Shown piece after piece: positions 16,571 to 26,198 of a stretch of DNA of 64,000 nucleotides. The number at the start of each line of letters is the position of its first letter. The stretch's first letter is position 1. A program made the position numbers and the translations under genes. Source of the DNA: Paenibacillus rhizovicinus (GTDB taxonomy: Bacteria > Bacillota > Bacilli > Paenibacillales > Paenibacillaceae). The stretch spans positions 248,001 through 312,000 of the forward strand of contig NZ_CP048286.1 in the NCBI RefSeq assembly GCF_010365285.1, given 5' to 3'. The notes beneath the pieces were generated by a model. The model made no database searches. It was not told where the DNA came from and was given only the letters and a program-made list of their open reading frames with translations.

Positions 16571-17052
16571 CTCGCTGAGGTTTGAAGCAACCGTCTGAGT
16601 GAAATGAAAGAGGTCACAAGGATGAATAAGGAGAGGACAATCGTTCCCCCGGTTAAGGCGGGTACACTGAGAATGAAATGCGAACTTGCATAGATCAGCG
16701 TGATCGCCAATTTAGACCATCCATGTATGAGTTTACCGATAATCGCTCCCGTTAACAGATAGAATAGACCCAGTGTCAACAAACCCAATAGAAGCGCCAA
16801 GATCCGCCCGTTGCCCGCGAATTGTCGTCCTTCTTCCGATGCGATGGATTGCATGACCCGTACTTCGAGATCCATAGGCGCTTCGATCAGGCTGAAAGTC
16901 TGCACGAGGTCATCGTTGTTGACCGCCATTGCTTCCAGCAGCTCCTGACAGGACTCGCACGTCTCCAGATGCGCTTCGATTTCCTTTCTTTCATCTTGCG
17001 TCAGCTCGTCATCGAGGTAGGCCGACAATTGTTCCTCCGGATGTTTGGTCAT
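16567..17052 (-). CDS. Zinc-binding anti-sigma factor (zf-HC2)
   Basis: A 161-residue membrane protein. The N-terminal ZAS domain has H28-x3-C32-x2-C35 (HLETCESC), which binds zinc and clamps the cognate sigma factor. Membrane segments lie at about 82-108 and 132-152. It starts 6 bp after the ECF sigma gene and overlaps the next gene by 4 bp. It most likely holds the neighbouring ECF sigma inactive at the membrane until an envelope signal releases it. Confidence 0.93.
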   Translation of the reverse strand: MTKHPEEQLSAYLDDELTQDERKEIEAHLETCESCQELLEAMAVNNDDLVQTFSLIEAPMDLEVRVMQSIASEEGRQFAGNGRILALLLGLLTLGLFYLLTGAIIGKLIHGWSKLAITLIYASSHFILSVPALTGGTIVLSLFILVTSFISLRRLLQTSAS

Positions 17053-17058
17053 TCCCAG

Positions 17059-17604
17059 TCAGTCCTCCCTTCTTAATTCATTCCGTAAGTTCATCCTGGC
17101 CGCAAACAGCCTTGACTTCACCGTCCCAAGAGGAACGCCGATCATTTCCGCGATTTCTTCATAATTATAGCCTTGGATCTCATGCAACAATAGAACTTCC
17201 CGGTGACCCACCGAGAGTCTGCCAAGCCCTTCTTCCATGGACAGCTTCTCCAACGGATCCGCTGCATGCCGGTCCGCTATCCGTTCGTTCTGTTCTTCAT
17301 CCATGTCTTGCATGGGCGTATTGGCGCGTTTCTTTAATCTGTCTTTGCAGAGATTGCCCGCAATTCGCAGGATCCAAGAAGAAAAGGCATACTCGTTATC
17401 CAAGCTTGATAAGGAATAATACGCTTTAATAAATGTCTCTTGCGAGACGTCTTCTGCATCCATTCGATCGCCCAGCATCCCCGCCGCATATCGATAAACA
17501 TGGCCTTTAAAACGTTGGACTAGATTCGCAAAAGCTTCCCGATCGCCATGTTTGGCCCGATGAATGATATGCTTCAGTTCCTCATCCACCACTCGCTTAC
17601 TCAA
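17059..17604 (-). CDS. ECF-type RNA polymerase sigma factor (SigW-like)
   Basis: A 181-residue sigma-70 factor with region 2 (FKGHVYRYAAGMLGDRMDAEDVSQETFIKAY) and region 4 (SVGHREVLLLHEIQGYNYEEIAEMIGVPLGTVKSRL), and no region 3. This is the compact ECF layout. The annotated start is TTG at 17604, but AGGAG touches it. GTG at 17592 has 12-base spacing and may be the real start. It lies 32 bp after the DedA-PAP2 gene and just before its anti-sigma factor. Confidence 0.94.
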   Translation of the reverse strand: MSKRVVDEELKHIIHRAKHGDREAFANLVQRFKGHVYRYAAGMLGDRMDAEDVSQETFIKAYYSLSSLDNEYAFSSWILRIAGNLCKDRLKKRANTPMQDMDEEQNERIADRHAADPLEKLSMEEGLGRLSVGHREVLLLHEIQGYNYEEIAEMIGVPLGTVKSRLFAARMNLRNELRRED

Positions 17605-17636
17605 CTCCTACCGGAACGGAACCAGGAGAATTCACG

Positions 17637-18938
17637 TCAATTCGCTACGATCGTTGCATCATTATCTTGAAGCTTCCTCAGTACTTCAAGCAGAATGACG
17701 TTCATAGTTACCCATACGCCGCCGAAAACGTATCCGGCCGCTACGTCGCTTGGAAACTGCACGTTATAGTAGATACGGCTAATACCGACCAGCAAGCACA
17801 CAAGAATTACAAATAGGAAGACAACAATCCGGATCAAGCTCTGGGAATAATGCCTTAGCAATAAGAAAGCGGAGAAACCGCAAACCGTGATGGAAGTAAG
17901 GGTCTCTTTACTAGGAAATGTATTGATGAGCTGGATTCCGGACGCCACCGGCCCAGGACGGTGAAAGAGCATGCGCAATCCGTCATCAAGCACTTCCCCG
18001 CCAAGCACGACCCACAGCAGAAATAATAACTCTAAGCGCTTGTTTCGACCTCTGAGCATAATCCAAACGGATGTCAGTACGATAAGCGGTCCGTAGAGGT
18101 AAATGGTTCCCAGCTGAGCGAAGAGCCGCATTTGATCTTGCCACTCCGAACCGAATACCGCGAGGACGATATAAGAGGTCACTTCATCGAATTGGCTAAA
18201 TTCATGCGCAAGGAAATCCTGAATCATCCCCAGCATCAACGAGACGAACAGCGCCAATAACGCGAATGAAGCCAGCACCAGGAAACGAACTTTGCCAAGC
18301 GAATTGAAATGACGAATTCCTTTCATCAGCAAATCCATTAATGAAGCCAGCACGCGTCGTTTATATTTCCGATAAAAATAAAATGTCAGCGCCAACAATG
18401 CTGAGCCAATTCCAAAGATTATCATATAACGATTAACCGTTGAATGATAGGCTTCCCATTTCGGTCCTAACACGCGGCCGAGCGAGATAAATAAACTGAC
18501 CCAGAATAACCCGCCGGTATAAGCAAAGACGGCATAGCGGCGAAACGGCATTCTTGTTACTCCACAGAAATAACCGGTAATATGCTTTAATCCCGGAATG
18601 AAATAAGCGATGAACAATAACTTTGCACCGTATTTCTCGAACCAGACCGTTATCCGTGACATCTGTTCTTCACCCAAGTGGATGCGATGGCCATACTTAA
18701 CGATGAACGGTTTGCCCAGACGATATCCGATCCAATAAGACAGCGAGATGCTGGCTGCTGCGCCAGCACCCGCTGATAGGATACTAATGATCCAGTTCAT
18801 TTTTCCCTCATACACATAGAGTCCGGTATAACTCAACATCATATCGCCAGGAAGAGGTAAAGCGAGTATTTCAAGGAATACAGCCAAACTAATGAGTCCG
18901 TATCCATACTGTTCGAGCCATGTCGTCCAATCCCACAT
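17637..18938 (-). CDS. DedA (VTT-domain) and degenerate PAP2 fusion membrane protein
   Basis: The start at 18938 has AGGAGGGG upstream. The 433-residue product has an N-terminal DedA/VTT domain (about 1-200) with PLPGD, the long re-entrant loop and FIPGLKHITGYFCG. DedA proteins flip undecaprenyl phosphate or phospholipids. The C-terminal half (about 225-430) has PAP2 architecture, but the catalytic motifs are altered. The residue expected to be Lys before RP is Gly, PSGH reads PSKE, and the last catalytic His in SRxxxxxH is Gln (SRIYYNVQ). It is therefore probably non-catalytic as a phosphatase. It lies 39 bp after the RND gene in an envelope-stress operon. Confidence 0.88.
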   Translation of the reverse strand: MWDWTTWLEQYGYGLISLAVFLEILALPLPGDMMLSYTGLYVYEGKMNWIISILSAGAGAAASISLSYWIGYRLGKPFIVKYGHRIHLGEEQMSRITVWFEKYGAKLLFIAYFIPGLKHITGYFCGVTRMPFRRYAVFAYTGGLFWVSLFISLGRVLGPKWEAYHSTVNRYMIIFGIGSALLALTFYFYRKYKRRVLASLMDLLMKGIRHFNSLGKVRFLVLASFALLALFVSLMLGMIQDFLAHEFSQFDEVTSYIVLAVFGSEWQDQMRLFAQLGTIYLYGPLIVLTSVWIMLRGRNKRLELLFLLWVVLGGEVLDDGLRMLFHRPGPVASGIQLINTFPSKETLTSITVCGFSAFLLLRHYSQSLIRIVVFLFVILVCLLVGISRIYYNVQFPSDVAAGYVFGGVWVTMNVILLEVLRKLQDNDATIVAN

Positions 18939-18977
18939 AGAAACCCCTCCTCTTCCTGTAGTTTTCACCCAAACGGA

Positions 18978-21900
18978 TTAGTTCATCCGGTTTGCTGCAT
19001 CCGCGTTACGTACCGCCTTGCCTTGCATCCATTCGTATAGAATCGGAATCACGACAAAACTGTTGAGCGTGGACGTAATCATGCCGCCGATGACCACAAT
19101 GCCAAGCACTTGCGAGATGACGGTATCCGAGCTATGCGATAACGCCAGCGGAATCAAAGTCAGGACAGTCGTGCCCGCTGTCATGAATATCGGACGAACC
19201 CTGGACAGGCTGCCTTGCATGACGGCTTCCCGAAGTCCCATGCCTTCCTTGCGATTGCGTTCGATTTTATCGATAAGGACGATTCCGTTCGTTACGACGA
19301 TTCCCGTAAGCATCAGTACGCCGATGAATGCGGCGAGATTCCATTGGCCATGAATGGCGTACAATGCAAGCACGACCCCTGACAATGCCAGCGGAATGCT
19401 GATCAGTACGGCCAACGGCGCTTTCCAGCCTTTGAAAACAAAACTGGTGATGAGCAACACTAGCAGAATGGAAATAATGACGGCGATCGTAATTTCAATG
19501 ATCATTTGCGTCACTTGTTGAGTGATGCCGCCAAGCGAATACGTGACTCCATTCGGGAGCTTCATGTCTTTCAAGGACTTAGAGACTTCTTTTGACACTT
19601 TGCTCATGTCGCTGGAAGTGATTTGAACTTGCACGACGGAGAACGGTTGACCGTCGCGTTCTTGAATGGAAGATACCGCATTGCTTTTCTGAATCGATGC
19701 AAATTGGTCCATACGATAAGTTTGCCCGTTACTTCCGGTCACAGTTTCGGCCGCCATGGAGGCCAATACTTGTTCAGGGGTATACACGGGTACCGTACGA
19801 TCGTTTGCAACACCTGATTTAACGGAATCGATATACACGTCGACCGGAATCGTGCCCGTAGACGTTGAAATGTCGAAGTCTTTCGCTTTGGACGTATAAC
19901 GCGCCAACAGTTTATTGATATCGTCGGGATGAATGCCGTCTTGCAGCGCCTTATCTTTATCAATCGTGATCGCATATTTCGGTATTCCATTCGTCAGATC
20001 CGTCTTCCCGGTCACGCTCAAACCTTGAATCGTTACCAGCTTGGCGCGGACTTGCTGAGCCGTGTTTTCCAGCGTAGGCTGATCGGCGCCGGTTAACATG
20101 ATATTGATCGTGGAATCATCGCCGGCGATGTTCTGATTCGTTACCGTAATCGCCGCGGTACCAGCCACTTGATTCAAATCGGTTTGCAATGCAGGTATGA
20201 CGGCAGTGACATCCTTTTTGTTGTTCAACAGGATGGACAGATTCGCAACGTTCGGCTGTTGAATGAAACCTCCGCCTTGGTCGAACACATCGTCTGCCGT
20301 TGGCGCGAAGGTCGAACCGAACGTAGCGGAATACGAAGCGATCTTAGCATTGTTCTGTAAGACGCCCTCTACACGCTTGACTTCCTTGTCCACTTCGGAC
20401 AGCGGCGATCCTTTCGGAAGTTCCACTTTGACGGCGATTTGTCCGCTTGCCGTGCTTGGCAGCAGGCTGAACGGCAGCTGCGTTGCGAATATCCCCGCGG
20501 CAATAAACAGAAACAGCGAGATGCCGATCACGGTTCGTTTGTGCTTCAATGCGGATTGAAGAAGAGGTTTCATGAGCGGCTCGAGCGTGACCGCTTCCGC
20601 CTTCGCTTCTCTCCATCCCATATATGCGAATGCAGGTATCACCAGCATGGCGACAAGGAAGGAAACCCCTAGCGCAATAACGACCGACCAGGCAAAGCCG
20701 GAGTATGACGCACCGATGATTCCGCCGACCAAGGCAATCGGTACATATACGGCTACCGTGGTAGCGGTGGAAGCAAAGATGGCCGGAAGCATCTCGACCA
20801 CCGACGAGGACAACACGCTCAGAACCGGCTTGTCTTTGTTTTCCTGTACCCGTCTATACATGTTGTCCAAAATCACGATCGCGTCATCGACGATTCGTCC
20901 CATGGCAACGATAAGTCCAGAGACGGTCAAGATGTTCAGCGTAACCCCCATCGACTTCAAGATCGCAGTCGTAGCCAACAGCGAAATTGGCAGCGTAATT
21001 GCAATCAATAGCGTAGAGCGTACATTTCTGAAGAAGAACAATACGCAGAGCATGGAGAACAGGCAGCCCAGCAGCCCTTCACGAACCAGACCCATTAGCG
21101 AACCATTCAGATCCTGCGCGCGGTCGGTTTGAAGCGTCATCGCGACATCGCCGCTTTGAACGGCCGAAATGCCGGCTACGCGTTCTTTCACATGTTTGGC
21201 GACATCCGTGATCGTTGCCGTAGGCGTCTTGATCACATTGATCATCACGCTTGCTTTGCCATTCGTTCTGGAGACGGTTTTCACATCGGTAAGGGATTGA
21301 GAAACCGAAGCAACCGCCGATAATGGGATACTGTTGCCGTCTTTGTTCTTAATCGAAAGATTGTTCAGCTGCTGCTCCGTGAGATTCCATCCTTCAACTC
21401 GGATCGGGAACGAAGCTTTCACATTGGCAATGTTCCCTTGCAGGCTCGGTACGTCTGCCGTGATGGATTTATTGAAATCGTCGAGCGTCAAGTTATTCGT
21501 CACAAGATCTTTCATGCGCAGGACGACGACATAGCCTCGATTTGCACCGCCGACGGTTTGGACATCCGAGACGCCGGGAACGGATTTCAATTGGTTGACG
21601 ATGTCGGTTTGCAAGGTGGATTGCAACGTTAGATCGTCTACTTTGCCTTTATTGGCTGTCAGGCTGTAGCTCAATACCGGAAACGTGCTCGACGTTAATC
21701 GGGTTACGGCAGGTTTATTGACCCCGTCGGGCAATACGGCATCATTCAATGCCTGCTTGAGCGCGTTCTCCGCTTTGTTCATATCGTAATCCATGGGGTA
21801 GTAGATATTCATCAATACCCCGCCGTCATACGAGGTTGTCTCTAAGTTGGTTATTCCGTTGGTCTGACGGATGGCATCCTCGAGAGGTGCAGTTATATCC

Positions 21901-22085
21901 TTCTTCACTTGATCCGCCTGGTAAGATGATGCACGTAGCGACACCATTAATGTGGTGTTATTGATGCCAGGCAGGTAGTCTCTCTGCATTTGCAAAGCCG
22001 AGACTGCCCCCCATCCTAATATAAGCACGACGCAAACTAAAATAATGGTCGAACGTTGCATGACTGATTCGATCATTCGTTTCAT
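18978..22085 (-). CDS. RND-family efflux transporter (SwrC/AcrB type)
   Basis: A 1035-residue inner-membrane pump in the standard two-repeat form: a membrane helix at about 10-30, a large loop, five helices around 330-540, a second large loop, and five helices near 870-1020. It has typical HAE1/SwrC features, including the GRIVDDAIVILDNMYRR segment with acidic residues of the proton relay. In Gram-positives such pumps work without an outer-membrane channel and export surfactin-like peptides or drugs. It is the first gene of a five-gene operon ending in an ECF sigma/anti-sigma pair and is divergent from the MprF-type gene. Confidence 0.93.
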   Translation of the reverse strand: MKRMIESVMQRSTIILVCVVLILGWGAVSALQMQRDYLPGINNTTLMVSLRASSYQADQVKKDITAPLEDAIRQTNGITNLETTSYDGGVLMNIYYPMDYDMNKAENALKQALNDAVLPDGVNKPAVTRLTSSTFPVLSYSLTANKGKVDDLTLQSTLQTDIVNQLKSVPGVSDVQTVGGANRGYVVVLRMKDLVTNNLTLDDFNKSITADVPSLQGNIANVKASFPIRVEGWNLTEQQLNNLSIKNKDGNSIPLSAVASVSQSLTDVKTVSRTNGKASVMINVIKTPTATITDVAKHVKERVAGISAVQSGDVAMTLQTDRAQDLNGSLMGLVREGLLGCLFSMLCVLFFFRNVRSTLLIAITLPISLLATTAILKSMGVTLNILTVSGLIVAMGRIVDDAIVILDNMYRRVQENKDKPVLSVLSSSVVEMLPAIFASTATTVAVYVPIALVGGIIGASYSGFAWSVVIALGVSFLVAMLVIPAFAYMGWREAKAEAVTLEPLMKPLLQSALKHKRTVIGISLFLFIAAGIFATQLPFSLLPSTASGQIAVKVELPKGSPLSEVDKEVKRVEGVLQNNAKIASYSATFGSTFAPTADDVFDQGGGFIQQPNVANLSILLNNKKDVTAVIPALQTDLNQVAGTAAITVTNQNIAGDDSTINIMLTGADQPTLENTAQQVRAKLVTIQGLSVTGKTDLTNGIPKYAITIDKDKALQDGIHPDDINKLLARYTSKAKDFDISTSTGTIPVDVYIDSVKSGVANDRTVPVYTPEQVLASMAAETVTGSNGQTYRMDQFASIQKSNAVSSIQERDGQPFSVVQVQITSSDMSKVSKEVSKSLKDMKLPNGVTYSLGGITQQVTQMIIEITIAVIISILLVLLITSFVFKGWKAPLAVLISIPLALSGVVLALYAIHGQWNLAAFIGVLMLTGIVVTNGIVLIDKIERNRKEGMGLREAVMQGSLSRVRPIFMTAGTTVLTLIPLALSHSSDTVISQVLGIVVIGGMITSTLNSFVVIPILYEWMQGKAVRNADAANRMN

Positions 22086-22241
22086 GATTGAAGTCTCCTC
22101 TCCTGTCTATATAGGGAAAGACTTCGATCCGGGCTATATTGTTCATCGACAGTAAAAAATAAATTCTGGGAATACTGTCTTGAGTTGACCTGCAATCGTC
22201 TCGAGTAGATTTATATTGTATAAAGGAGTTCTGAATTAAGA

Positions 22242-24881
22242 ATGAATCGTCTTCAAGGAGTTCTTCACCGCACAAAGATCGGCCCGATATTCTCGATACT
22301 TCACCGTTACAAGCTCTTGCAAATCTTGATCCCGGCAGCCGTGATTGCGTTTATTTACTGGGAGGGTAAAAACGAATTCCAACGAATCGATTGGGCCGGT
22401 ACCCTTCACACGCTTCACCATATGCAACCTGCGACCGTGCTTTTCCTGTTCGGGACTGCCCTGATTGCGGTCGCTGCGGTCAGTGTTTATGATTTTGTGC
22501 TTCGGCGTCATTTCCGAATCCCCATCAGTCTCTGGGACACATTTCGTTATGCATGGATCGCAAATACGTCCAATAGCGTAATCGGATTCTCCGGAATCGC
22601 AGGAGCGGCATTCCGGACGTTCTTCTATCGAAAACGCAAAGTTCCGATGCAGACGATTACGGCTTCGATCGCTTTCCTCTCCACTATTACAATTACCGGT
22701 CTCTCCCTACTCTCCTGGGCGGGCATTTTCGATATATTACCCATGCAGATGGTAATTCGCGTCCATCCGTGGACGATATTCGCTGTATGGGGAACCGCTT
22801 TGTATCTGCCTGCCTATGTAGTTCTGCAACGCACGGCGTTCTATGCGAAATGGCTGAATCGAAATTTGCCGCGGATGAACGGGGCTACAATCACGGCCTC
22901 GATCAGCGCGTCCTTACTGGAATGGGCGTGCGCAGGAATCTGCTTCTGGCTTATTGGAACTTGTCTGCTTCCCGGTCTCTCACCGGCAGATGCGCTCGGA
23001 ATCTATACCGTATCGGCGATTACCGGCTTGCTCACGATGGCTCCTGGCGGCATAGGCGGCTTCGATCTGACCGCACTGCTCGGGCTGCAACAGCTTGGTT
23101 ATCCTGCCGACAAGACTGCTGCCGTCCTCGTTCTCTTCCGTTTGCTCTATTATCTGTTTCCCTGGATGATCGGTCTTATTGTCGCCGCAACCGACGTCGC
23201 CATGTACCGCGATAAAACGATCGATCCGGATGACGAGAATTTCGAGAGCGGCTTGAACAGTTGGCAACGAATTTGGCACTTTCCTAACCAGTTTAAATTG
23301 GTGGGAGAACTTGGCGTATGGTCGTTAGGCAAATTAGTCTTCGCAAGCGGATTCGTTCTGCTTCTCTCCGCAGCTTTGCCCGGCCTGTTATATCGGTTAC
23401 ATCTTACAGACGAGCTCTTATCCGCTCCGCTTATGAGATTGTCTCATCACTTAAGCGTCATCATCGGACTCTTGTTGATCGTACTTTCCTGGGGGATCTC
23501 TCACCGGGTAAAACGCGCGTATCAATTGACGCTCGTCCTTTTGTGCGCTGGTGCCTTATTTACATTCAGCAAGGCATTCGATATCGAAGAAGCCCTCTTC
23601 TTGCTTATTGTGGCCTTGTTACTTTGGATATCCCGGGACCGGTTTTACAGAATATCCGCAAGTTTCAGTAGGAAAAGGGCAGCATTGTGGGGGGTGCTTA
23701 CGCTTGTATTCGGTTATGTCTACGATCTCATCGCTTCGGGAATCCACCCTGCTCTGCCACATCCGGCGACTTCGGAAGCTAAATTAACGTGGTTAATTAA
23801 CCCGAAGCTTAACGGACTTGTAGCAATCACCGGAATTGTGTTCGCTTGGTTATTGCTTTCGCTCATTCTGCTGCTACGGCCAAGTCGCCTGGTGAACAAG
23901 GGAGCCTCCGGAGAAGAACAAGAGAAATTGCGATTATTCCTGGAACACGAGCAAGGAAACTTATTGACGCACGTATTATTTGCCGGTGACAAGAATTTCT
24001 TCTGGGCATGCAACGAACGTGTGTTGATTCCTTATTCCATTATTAGAAATAAACTCGTCGTCCTCGGCGACCCCATCGGACCAAAAGAACGGATTAGCGA
24101 GGCCATCCAAGAATGTCAGCGTTTTGCGGATCTGTACGATTTATCGGTTGTCTTTTATCAGGTTTCTCCGAGTTACCTTCCCATTTATCATGAAAACGGA
24201 TATCGTTTTTTCAAATTGGGTGAAGAGGCATTGGTTCCATTAGGTGCATTTACCCTTAGCGGAAAGCGGATGACCAACTTACGAACGGTCAAGAACAGAT
24301 TTGACCGTGAAGGCTTTTATTTTGAAGTGTCCATGCCGCCTCACGACAATCAATTGCTGGAGAAGCTTCGCCCGATTTCACAGAAATGGCTGAGTGGAAA
24401 AAAAGAGAAGAGCTTCTCGCTTGGTTGGTTCGACGAGTCCTACTTGCAGTTGTCTCCTGTAGCTCGCTTGACCGATCCCGCTGGGGAGATGATCGCTTTT
24501 GCAACGCTAGCACCTAGCTATGACAATGACAGAAGTATATCAGTCGACCTCATGCGTCATCTTCCGACTACGCCGAACGGAACGATGGATCAATTATTCG
24601 TTTGTTTGTTGGAGTGGGCTAAAACCGAGGGGTTTGAAACCTTTAACTTGGGGATGGCTCCTCTCTCCAGCGTTGGACAAGCTCAGGCGGCCATTCGGGA
24701 AGAAAAGATTGCGCATGCTGTCTTTAAGCATGGTGGTTACTGGTATGGATTCAGGGGGCTTCGGAAATATAAAGAAAAGTTCTATCCGGTCTGGGAGCCG
24801 CGTTATCTTGCCTATCCACGATCGGTATCGTTGCCAATACTGTTGCTGGAGCTAGTTCGGCTCATTGCACGCCGGCCCTAA
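22242..24881 (+). CDS. mprF: Bifunctional lipid flippase/aminoacyl-phosphatidylglycerol synthase, MprF type
   Basis: An 879-residue protein. The N-terminal half (about 1-550) has some 14 membrane segments in the LPG-flippase/UPF0104 pattern, including MAPGGIGGFDLTALLGL. The cytoplasmic C-terminal DUF2156/GNAT-like synthase domain (about 560-870) contains FFWACNERVLIPYSIIRNKLVVLGDP and FNLGMAPLSS. It transfers an amino acid, usually Lys, from tRNA to phosphatidylglycerol and flips the product, lowering surface charge against cationic peptides. Its length equals full-size MprF. AAAGGAG lies 13 bases upstream of the ATG. Divergent placement beside the ECF operon fits antimicrobial-peptide stress control. 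Amino-acid specificity is not readable. Confidence 0.92.
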   Translation: MNRLQGVLHRTKIGPIFSILHRYKLLQILIPAAVIAFIYWEGKNEFQRIDWAGTLHTLHHMQPATVLFLFGTALIAVAAVSVYDFVLRRHFRIPISLWDTFRYAWIANTSNSVIGFSGIAGAAFRTFFYRKRKVPMQTITASIAFLSTITITGLSLLSWAGIFDILPMQMVIRVHPWTIFAVWGTALYLPAYVVLQRTAFYAKWLNRNLPRMNGATITASISASLLEWACAGICFWLIGTCLLPGLSPADALGIYTVSAITGLLTMAPGGIGGFDLTALLGLQQLGYPADKTAAVLVLFRLLYYLFPWMIGLIVAATDVAMYRDKTIDPDDENFESGLNSWQRIWHFPNQFKLVGELGVWSLGKLVFASGFVLLLSAALPGLLYRLHLTDELLSAPLMRLSHHLSVIIGLLLIVLSWGISHRVKRAYQLTLVLLCAGALFTFSKAFDIEEALFLLIVALLLWISRDRFYRISASFSRKRAALWGVLTLVFGYVYDLIASGIHPALPHPATSEAKLTWLINPKLNGLVAITGIVFAWLLLSLILLLRPSRLVNKGASGEEQEKLRLFLEHEQGNLLTHVLFAGDKNFFWACNERVLIPYSIIRNKLVVLGDPIGPKERISEAIQECQRFADLYDLSVVFYQVSPSYLPIYHENGYRFFKLGEEALVPLGAFTLSGKRMTNLRTVKNRFDREGFYFEVSMPPHDNQLLEKLRPISQKWLSGKKEKSFSLGWFDESYLQLSPVARLTDPAGEMIAFATLAPSYDNDRSISVDLMRHLPTTPNGTMDQLFVCLLEWAKTEGFETFNLGMAPLSSVGQAQAAIREEKIAHAVFKHGGYWYGFRGLRKYKEKFYPVWEPRYLAYPRSVSLPILLLELVRLIARRP

Positions 24882-24957
24882 TCGTTTATTCTCACCTTTT
24901 GAGGCGTGGTGAATAGGATGACATGTGCCTACTATCTGCCGACCTTGGAGGAAAGTT

Positions 24958-25455
24958 ATGAATTATGTGAATCCTTATTGGAGAGCTCCGTCTCTTGTTC
25001 CCATCTGGCTCATCACCCCCCAGCAAGCAGCTGAACTGATTAAGGAGTCTGTACAAGGAGAACGAAGTGACGAACTGTTTTATGATCAGTTGATCAAGAT
25101 GGCTCCGAATGCGCAGCAAGCTGCCATCATCGCCTCGATAAGAGACGATGAACGGGGTCATAATCGCATGTTTAGGCAAATGTACAAAGATTTAACCGGC
25201 TATGAAGTCACAGGGACATTGAACGAAGAAAATCCGATCGTGAACTCGTACATGGACGGCTTGCAGAAAGCGTTCGATGGCGAATTGGCCGCAGTTGAGA
25301 AATATAGAAAGATCTGGTTTGGACTCCCGAACGGTATCTATAAGGATACCTTGTACGGCATCATCCTTGATGAACAGAAGCATGCTGCTAAGTATAACAA
25401 TTTGCTTTTGCGTAATTTAAACACCCGGTTCAATCATGGTACGTGGTCCTACTAA
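24958..25455 (+). CDS. Ferritin-like (rubrerythrin-type) protein
   Basis: The start at 24958 has GGAGGAAAG upstream. The 165-residue all-helical protein has two ExxH-type diiron motifs (DDERGHNRMF near 68 and LDEQKHAAKYN near 145) plus Glu residues in the first and third helices (QGERSDELFY, DGELAAVEKY). This is the ferritin-like/DUF2202-type layout without a rubredoxin domain. It may hold iron or detoxify peroxide. It follows the MprF gene by 76 bp and ends with a terminator. Confidence 0.82.
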   Translation: MNYVNPYWRAPSLVPIWLITPQQAAELIKESVQGERSDELFYDQLIKMAPNAQQAAIIASIRDDERGHNRMFRQMYKDLTGYEVTGTLNEENPIVNSYMDGLQKAFDGELAAVEKYRKIWFGLPNGIYKDTLYGIILDEQKHAAKYNNLLLRNLNTRFNHGTWSY

Positions 25456-25469
25456 GATATCAGAGCCGT

Positions 25470-25501
25470 AACAAAACCCGGCGTAATAACCGGGTTTTGT
25501 T
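25470..25501 (+). terminator. Terminator after the ferritin-like gene
   Basis: AACAAAACCCGG and CCGGGTTTTGTT arms close an 8-base loop, 15 bp past the stop codon. The A/T-rich arms give T tracts on both strands. Confidence 0.85.
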
Positions 25502-25622
25502 CGGATTGAATGATGCGGTCATGCACTTTCAGTTGTCTGTCCCTTAAACGTTTATTTACTATAGAACAATTCTCATATTATAATACACAGTATACAAGTC
25601 GGATTTGAAAGGTTTTGAGTTT

Positions 25623-25805
25623 ATGTCACTCTTAAGCAAATTAATTCAAGAAAAATGCCCGATCTGCGGCGAGACCCTCTCCGCTGATAAATCTAACTCG
25701 TTTATTTCTCATATCGTAAAGTCCTGTCCGAATGAACATTACGAAAAAGAATTTATTCCTGCATTAGAGGGATATGTCGAGCACTACAAGGCTCCAATAA
25801 AGTAA
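25623..25805 (+). CDS. Small zinc-ribbon-like protein
   Basis: A 60-residue protein with CPICGE near residue 12 and a later C..H pair (SCPNEH). This gives CxxC plus C/H ligands for a single zinc site. The ATG at 25623 is preferred over an in-frame TTG at 25605, since GAAAGG precedes it by 11 bases. It stands alone between two terminators. Function unknown. Confidence 0.65.
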   Translation: MSLLSKLIQEKCPICGETLSADKSNSFISHIVKSCPNEHYEKEFIPALEGYVEHYKAPIK

Positions 25806-25834
25806 TTAAAATTAAACACCAATAATACTTGAAT

Positions 25835-25870
25835 TAAAAAAATCATTAGCCGATAGGCTAATGATTTTTT
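25835..25870. terminator. Bidirectional terminator between convergent genes
   Basis: AAAAAATCATTAGCC and GGCTAATGATTTTTT arms form a perfect stem around a GATA loop, with T runs on both strands. It serves the small zinc protein on the plus strand and the cst-type operon on the minus strand. Confidence 0.93.
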
Positions 25871-25886
25871 AATATCTCGAACGAAT

Positions 25887-26147
25887 TTAGCGGCTTTTGA
25901 CCAATAACTCCACCGCTTGTTTGACCAGTTTGCCAGTATCTCCACCAGCTTCTTTTTCCTCAGTAATACACTGCTCCAGGTTTACTGCAACGATGTAAGC
26001 GATCGCTTTATCCGCTGCGCTTCTGACGGCGGATAACTGGGCTACGACATCCTTGCAGTGTTGTTCTTCCTCCATCATTTTCAAAACGCCGCGTATCTGC
26101 CCTTCAACTCGCTTTAATCTTCGTTTTACATCATCATCGTATTGCAT
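25887..26147 (-). CDS. cstR: CstR-type persulfide-sensing repressor (CsoR/FrmR family)
   Basis: An 86-residue all-helical repressor of the CsoR/FrmR family. Cys31 and Cys60 are both present, while the position of the copper-binding His of CsoR is Asn56. The Cys-x-Cys pair without that His is the mark of CstR, which forms a di- or trisulfide bridge with persulfides and leaves DNA. It is the last gene of the sulfur operon (TauE, TusA-rhodanese, rhodanese-dioxygenase, TusA, DsrE). The CATACC...GGTATG operators at 29559 and 29644 fit the G-tract palindromes bound by the family. Assignment as CstR rather than CsoR rests on these residues and the context. Confidence 0.9.
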   Translation of the reverse strand: MQYDDDVKRRLKRVEGQIRGVLKMMEEEQHCKDVVAQLSAVRSAADKAIAYIVAVNLEQCITEEKEAGGDTGKLVKQAVELLVKSR

Positions 26148-26198
26148 TGGATTACCTCCGAATCCGAATAAGGTGCGAGTATTATATCATTGATCACA

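Noticed and set aside
25887-26147. Copper-sensing CsoR and a copper operon
   Set aside because: The copper-binding His is replaced by Asn56, and the operon encodes persulfide enzymes, not copper export.
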